Positions 61,201-64,000 of a DNA stretch of 64,000 nt are shown piece after piece. Where the stretch lies: the NCBI GenBank assembly GCA_045810625.1, contig JBJMVQ010000049.1, forward strand, positions 75,102 through 139,101, in the 5' to 3' direction. Position numbers and translations under genes: made by a program. Positions within the stretch are counted from its first letter, which is position 1. Each line of letters starts with the position of its first letter. Below the pieces are notes generated by a model, which ran no database searches, was not told the origin of the DNA, and saw only the letters and a program-made list of their open reading frames with translations. This DNA is from JACQFZ01 sp045810625 (lineage in GTDB: Bacteria; Pseudomonadota; Gammaproteobacteria; Acidiferrobacterales; Sulfurifustaceae).

Positions 61201-62328
61201 TTCAGCGAGGAGCTTGGCGCGGTGCTGCAGGTGCCGCGCAACCGCCGCGACGGTATTCTCGGCGCGCTGAAGAAAGCGGGGCTTGGGCGGCAGTCGTACG
61301 TGATCGGCACGACCACAACGGACGATATCGTCAGCTTCTCGCACGAAGGGAAAGAGATTTTCTACGACGCACGCGTGAATCTGCATCGCGCGTGGTCCGA
61401 GACGAGCTTTCTGATGCAACGCCTGCGCGACAACCCGAAGACGGCGCAGGAGGAGTACGACCGCCTGCTCGACGCTAAAGACCCTGGCTTGTCGGCGCAG
61501 CTCACATTCGATCCGAACGAAAAAATCGCGGCGCCCTACATTGCGCGCGGCGTGCGGCCGCGCGTGGCGATCCTGCGCGAGCAGGGCGTCAACGGGCAGT
61601 CGGAAATGGCGGCAGCGTTCGATCGCGTCGGCTTCGCAGCCATCGATGTCACGATGAGCGACATTCTCGAAGGCGGCGTGGACCTCAAGGACTACCATGG
61701 CGTCGCCGCCTGCGGCGGATTCTCTTACGGCGACGTGCTCGGCGCCGGCGAAGGCTGGGCGAAATCGATTCTGTACAACCCGCGTGCGCGCGACGTGGTC
61801 ACCGCGTTCTTCAACCGCAGCGACACTTTTGCGCTCGGCGTCTGCAACGGCTGCCAGATGATGTCGAATCTGCGCGAGATCATCCCCGGCGCGGCCGCGT
61901 GGCCGCATTTCGTGCGCAACCTCTCGGAGCAGTTCGAGGCGCGTTTCGTGCGCGTGCAGATTCCCGACAATCCGTCGATCTTCTTCGCCGGCATGACCGG
62001 CTCGATGCTGCCCATCGTCGTCTCGCACGGCGAGGGCCGCGCCGAGTTCGCCTCCGACGCGCAAATCCAGCAAGTCATTCTCGAAAAACAGGTCGCGCTC
62101 TGTTTCGTCGACAATCGCGGCGAGCTTGCGCGCACGTATCCGTACAACCCGAACGGCTCGCCGCACGGCATCACCGGTCTGACTACGCCCGACGGCCGCT
62201 TCACCATCCTCATGCCGCACCCCGAGCGCGCCTTCCGTACCGTTGCCAACTCCTGGCATCCTGACGATTGGGGCGAAGACAGCCCGTGGCTGCGGATGTT
62301 TCGCAATGCCCGGGCGTGGGTGGGATAG
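58294..62328 (+). CDS. purL: Phosphoribosylformylglycinamidine synthase, with repeat-derived insertion
   Basis: A 1344-residue PurL (about 50 longer than E. coli). N-terminal domain, then FGAM synthetase half with MMFAQANSEHCRHKIFNAEW, ETHNHPTAISPHPGAATGSG and IMIAGGVGNIR, a second ATP-like half (YDTVRAVALELCPALGISIP then VGKDSMSMKT), and a glutaminase domain with ACGGFSYGDVLGAGEGWA, CNGCQMM (Cys nucleophile) and PHPERAFR. Near residues 612-640, between DSYFAK and RPIDLDLDIVLG, a stretch TPPPQPSPAGAGEGKGGG is encoded by a palindromic repeat (60129-60180). The frame is kept, so the enzyme is probably active. Confidence 0.95.
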   Translation: MNRNLSDASAAAPVTDNLQILRLAGGRALSDFRRERLLAPARAAVPRLRDIEARYWHFVAVTAELTAAENATLARLLHYGPQDEATDASPAGELLLVVPRLGTISPWSSKATDIVHHCGLAKVKRVERGVAWYLATGDGAPLTADERAALAPLLHDRMTETVVSAPVALFDDAEPAPLRVIDVRGGGRAALEAADRELGLALAPDEIDYLHDTFARLGRNPTDVELMMFAQANSEHCRHKIFNAEWVIDGKAQEHSLFGMIRETHARNPKGTLVAYRDNASVIEGGRIARFFSDPATREYGYREDDTHILMKVETHNHPTAISPHPGAATGSGGEIRDEGATGRGAKPKAGLTGFSVSNLRIPGAERPWEVDHGKPNRISSALDIMLEGPIGGASFNNEFGRPNIAGYFRTYEQAVGDEVRGYHKPIMIAGGVGNIRAEHVAKRDVPPGAKIVVIGGPAMLIGLGGGAASSMTSGAGEADLDFASVQRANAEMQRRCQEVIDQCWALGDANPILSIHDVGAGGLANAVPEIIHASGRGGRFELRAIPNDQPGMSPMQVWCNESQERYVAAVAPEHLAAFEQLCARERCPVAVIGEVTESTQLVVEDSYFAKTPPPQPSPAGAGEGKGGGARTASGTDAVRAARPIDLDLDIVLGKPPRMRRDVKHVKRKLAAFKTKGIDLKDAVYRVLKLPAVADKTFLITIGDRTVGGHVARDQLVGPWQVPVADVGVTASGYQAYTGEAMAMGERTPLALIDGPASGRMAIGEALTNIAAARIRALPDVKLSANWMAAAGHPGEDAALYDTVRAVALELCPALGISIPVGKDSMSMKTVWQENAERREVTAPLSLIVSAFAPVLDVRLTLTPQLRTDRGDTDLILIDLGKGKNRLGGSALAQVYGSLGDEAPDVDDPRTLKLFFHIIQALNELGFALAYHDRSDGGLFATICEMAFAGHTGVRIDLTPLGRDPVAALFSEELGAVLQVPRNRRDGILGALKKAGLGRQSYVIGTTTTDDIVSFSHEGKEIFYDARVNLHRAWSETSFLMQRLRDNPKTAQEEYDRLLDAKDPGLSAQLTFDPNEKIAAPYIARGVRPRVAILREQGVNGQSEMAAAFDRVGFAAIDVTMSDILEGGVDLKDYHGVAACGGFSYGDVLGAGEGWAKSILYNPRARDVVTAFFNRSDTFALGVCNGCQMMSNLREIIPGAAAWPHFVRNLSEQFEARFVRVQIPDNPSIFFAGMTGSMLPIVVSHGEGRAEFASDAQIQQVILEKQVALCFVDNRGELARTYPYNPNGSPHGITGLTTPDGRFTILMPHPERAFRTVANSWHPDDWGEDSPWLRMFRNARAWVG
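60129..60180. repeat. CCCTCCCCCGC palindromic repeat inside purL, copy 3
   Basis: The stem CCCTCCCCCGCT / AGCGGGGGAGGG at 60142-60167 with flanking C/G runs matches the intergenic copies at 11660 and 30461. It encodes a Pro/Gly-rich run in PurL. Confidence 0.85.
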
Positions 62329-62422
62329 CGTTTGTCGTTCGCAAGAACGGGCTGATATTCTGCGCCTTCCATAACGCAGCCGGACGCATTCACGCGTCGG
62401 GCCCACGGGGGAGGGAGCGCAG

Positions 62423-63535
62423 ATGGATTGGGATGAGGACGACCGGCGCGAGCGTAACACCAGCAAGTTTCCTGAGATCGGCAACAAGCCGCGTCCGGGT
62501 TCGAGCAAACCGGTCGAGATCAAAACGCCGAAGCTCTATCTGCACGCGACCAAAGACGAGGCGAACCTCGCGCCGATCAGCCGCGGAGGCCTCAAGGCCG
62601 GCGCGAGCCAAGGCATCGGCGATCCCGACACTCAGAAGCCTTTCCCGAATCAGGTGTTCGTCGCGAAGCGCCCGGCCATGAAGTTCGTGAGCCAGGAGGC
62701 GAGCGGCGGCAATATCGGCGTGATCTCCGGGACATCGCCCGATCCCGATTACAACTATAAGGGCGGAAGGCTCACGTTTGGCGACGCCGGGTCGTTCTAT
62801 CGTGAGACGATCCGGCCGTTGCGCGATGTGCAGCAAGGAAGCGAGATCGGGCGCGAACCGTTTTCCTTCACCTTCCCGATGACGCCGCGGACCGCGAGCG
62901 GCGCCAAGAAGGTCCTCGAACATTTGAATCCGGGCAAGACCTTCACTCCCGGCGAAGCCAAGCAGACGCTGACCGACGCGTTCAAGCGCGAATTCACCCC
63001 GCTGTATATCGAATCGTCGCCGCCCGCGTCGCCTCGCGGGCGGAGCCGGACGCGCGATGATTCTTCGCGCGAGTCGTCGCCCGCGCGCAGCCGAAGTCGC
63101 TCGCGCAGCCCGTCGCCGAACCGATCGCGCAGCTCGTCGTTCGAAATGGGTGGCGCCTTCGCCGCGTTTCGATTCGACGAAGAGCAGGCGGAACAGAGCG
63201 GTTCTCCATCGCGCTCGAACCGTAACGATTCCCCGAGTTTTAGGCCGCTGAGCTTCGGGTCGTCGCCGACGCAGCAACCGTCGCCGACGCAGCCGGCGCC
63301 ACAGCTCCACACGACGACGACCACGCCCCGTATCGCACCGCCGACGCCTGTCATCGGATTCACGATCCCCACTCCGACGCCGAGCGCCAATCCGTCCATC
63401 CCATCGACGAGCACGCTGCGGTTCGAGAAGGCTGATATATCGCGTAACTCACCGCCGCGCACGTCCGGCTTGAGCGAGGACGTGAAACGTTTCTTTTCGA
63501 ATCAAGGTCCGCGAAAGCCTCAGGACAACAAGTAG
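62423..63535 (+). CDS. Hypothetical protein with SR-dipeptide-rich region
   Basis: A 370-residue protein of unknown function; GGAGGGAGCG precedes the ATG. Residues about 36-190 may be a globular domain: KLYLHATKDEANLAPISRGG then LKAGASQGIGD, a pattern like ADP-ribosyltransferase- or RNA phosphotransferase-type folds (Y/L-H-x-T...GL) but not certain. Residues about 200-240 are dense SR/RS dipeptides (RGRSRTRDDSS, SRSRSRSPSPNRSRSSS), then Pro/Thr/Ser-rich linkers. No signal peptide. Such tracts are unusual in bacteria and recall secreted effectors. Followed 14 bases later by a SnoaL-like gene. Confidence 0.8.
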   Translation: MDWDEDDRRERNTSKFPEIGNKPRPGSSKPVEIKTPKLYLHATKDEANLAPISRGGLKAGASQGIGDPDTQKPFPNQVFVAKRPAMKFVSQEASGGNIGVISGTSPDPDYNYKGGRLTFGDAGSFYRETIRPLRDVQQGSEIGREPFSFTFPMTPRTASGAKKVLEHLNPGKTFTPGEAKQTLTDAFKREFTPLYIESSPPASPRGRSRTRDDSSRESSPARSRSRSRSPSPNRSRSSSFEMGGAFAAFRFDEEQAEQSGSPSRSNRNDSPSFRPLSFGSSPTQQPSPTQPAPQLHTTTTTPRIAPPTPVIGFTIPTPTPSANPSIPSTSTLRFEKADISRNSPPRTSGLSEDVKRFFSNQGPRKPQDNK

Positions 63536-63549
63536 CAGAGCAATTTCTA

Positions 63550-63960
63550 ATGACAGACGACAAGGAACTCATCACGCGGACCTATAACGACTATATTCGC
63601 GCGTTCCACACGCTCGACCCGCGCGCTTTCGCTCCTTATTACCATTTACCGTGCCTGGTGATTTCGCCGCCGAAACCCGTGGCGCTGGCGAGCAGCGCCG
63701 AAGTCGAGGCGTACTTCGAGAGAGTGATGCGCGGTCTGAAGGCGCGCAATTACGCACGCACCGAATTTACGGAGTTGCGCGTGCAGCCGTTGTGCGCCGA
63801 AACCGCGTTGCTGCACGCCCGGGGTGCGCGCTACCGAGCCGACGGCGAGAAGCTGCAAGCGCTGGCCGCGACCTATCTATTTCAGAGGACGGGGTCGGAT
63901 TGGAAGATCGCCGTCATCGTAATGCACGATCCGGCGACGCTCGCGCCACACTCGACCTGA
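63550..63960 (+). CDS. SnoaL-like/DUF4440-type protein
   Basis: A 136-residue NTF2-fold protein: LITRTYNDYIRAFHTLDPRA, YYHLPCLVISPPKPVALASS, AYFERVMRGLKARNY, LQALAATYLFQRTGSDWKIA. It follows the SR-rich gene by 14 bases and may be co-transcribed. Function unknown. Confidence 0.82.
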   Translation: MTDDKELITRTYNDYIRAFHTLDPRAFAPYYHLPCLVISPPKPVALASSAEVEAYFERVMRGLKARNYARTEFTELRVQPLCAETALLHARGARYRADGEKLQALAATYLFQRTGSDWKIAVIVMHDPATLAPHST

Positions 63961-64000
63961 GTCCTTCGAAGTGAATCGCAAGTCCCCGGTCCCAGAACAA

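Noticed and set aside
58138..62523. A 1461-codon reverse ORF
   Set aside because: It is an antisense shadow of purL caused by high GC; composition is His/Arg/Glu-rich without domains, and purL is certain.

Overview
This window looks like chromosome of a high-GC betaproteobacterium, probably Burkholderiales-like or an uncultured relative. The evidence is the GC-rich codon use, the dapA-bamC pair with a long purL, several soil-type acyl-CoA catabolism genes, and interspersed palindromic repeats of kinds common in beta- and gammaproteobacteria. I saw no rRNA, tRNA, CRISPR array, IS transposase or phage gene. The taxonomic call is inference from gene content only.

Layout. 0-4 kb: a TetR regulator in operon with a cut-off alpha/beta hydrolase-glycosyltransferase fusion, then small enzymes and hypotheticals. 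4.8-7.2 kb: two adjacent acyl-CoA dehydrogenases resembling a heteromeric PimC/PimD-type pair. 7.7-12.4 kb: two metallo-beta-lactamase-fold proteins and an SBP56/methanethiol-oxidase homologue followed by a His-rich membrane protein. 12.4-15 kb: a formate/nitrite channel in operon with a PP2C phosphatase-Ser/Thr kinase fusion. 15.4-18 kb: a methyltransferase and a class III CoA-transferase. 18.2-20.8 kb: a lower-GC island encoding a frameshifted GNAT-PIN multidomain protein overlapping an ASCH protein. This is the best candidate for an undescribed RNA-directed or defence system. 20.8-29.3 kb: a CPBP protease, serine hydrolase, SDR, GST, cNMP-binding/degenerate GGDEF protein and an AraC regulator. 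29.8-36.2 kb: a CHRD protein, an acyl-CoA dehydrogenase, a carboxymuconolactone decarboxylase-like gene and an ECF sigma factor, mixed with many gene remnants. 36.5-39 kb: an ArnT-like glycosyltransferase overlapping a VTT (DedA/TVP38) protein. 39.7-42.2 kb: a chemoreceptor with two complete signalling domains. 43-52 kb: a Baeyer-Villiger-type monooxygenase, hydrolase, GlcG-like protein, RtcB ligase with archease, acyl-CoA dehydrogenase, thiolase and acyl-CoA synthetase. 53-56 kb: a tandem repeat block and the AmmeMemoRadiSam trio. 56-64 kb: dapA, bamC, purL (with a palindromic repeat inserted in frame), an SR-dipeptide-rich hypothetical and a SnoaL-like protein.

Two themes recur. One is acyl-CoA catabolism (four dehydrogenases, a thiolase, a CoA-ligase and a CoA-transferase). 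The other is decay: at least eight short intergenic stretches still read as fragments of recognisable proteins, with frameshifts, internal stops or missing ends. The distal part (53-64 kb) is housekeeping and looks intact.
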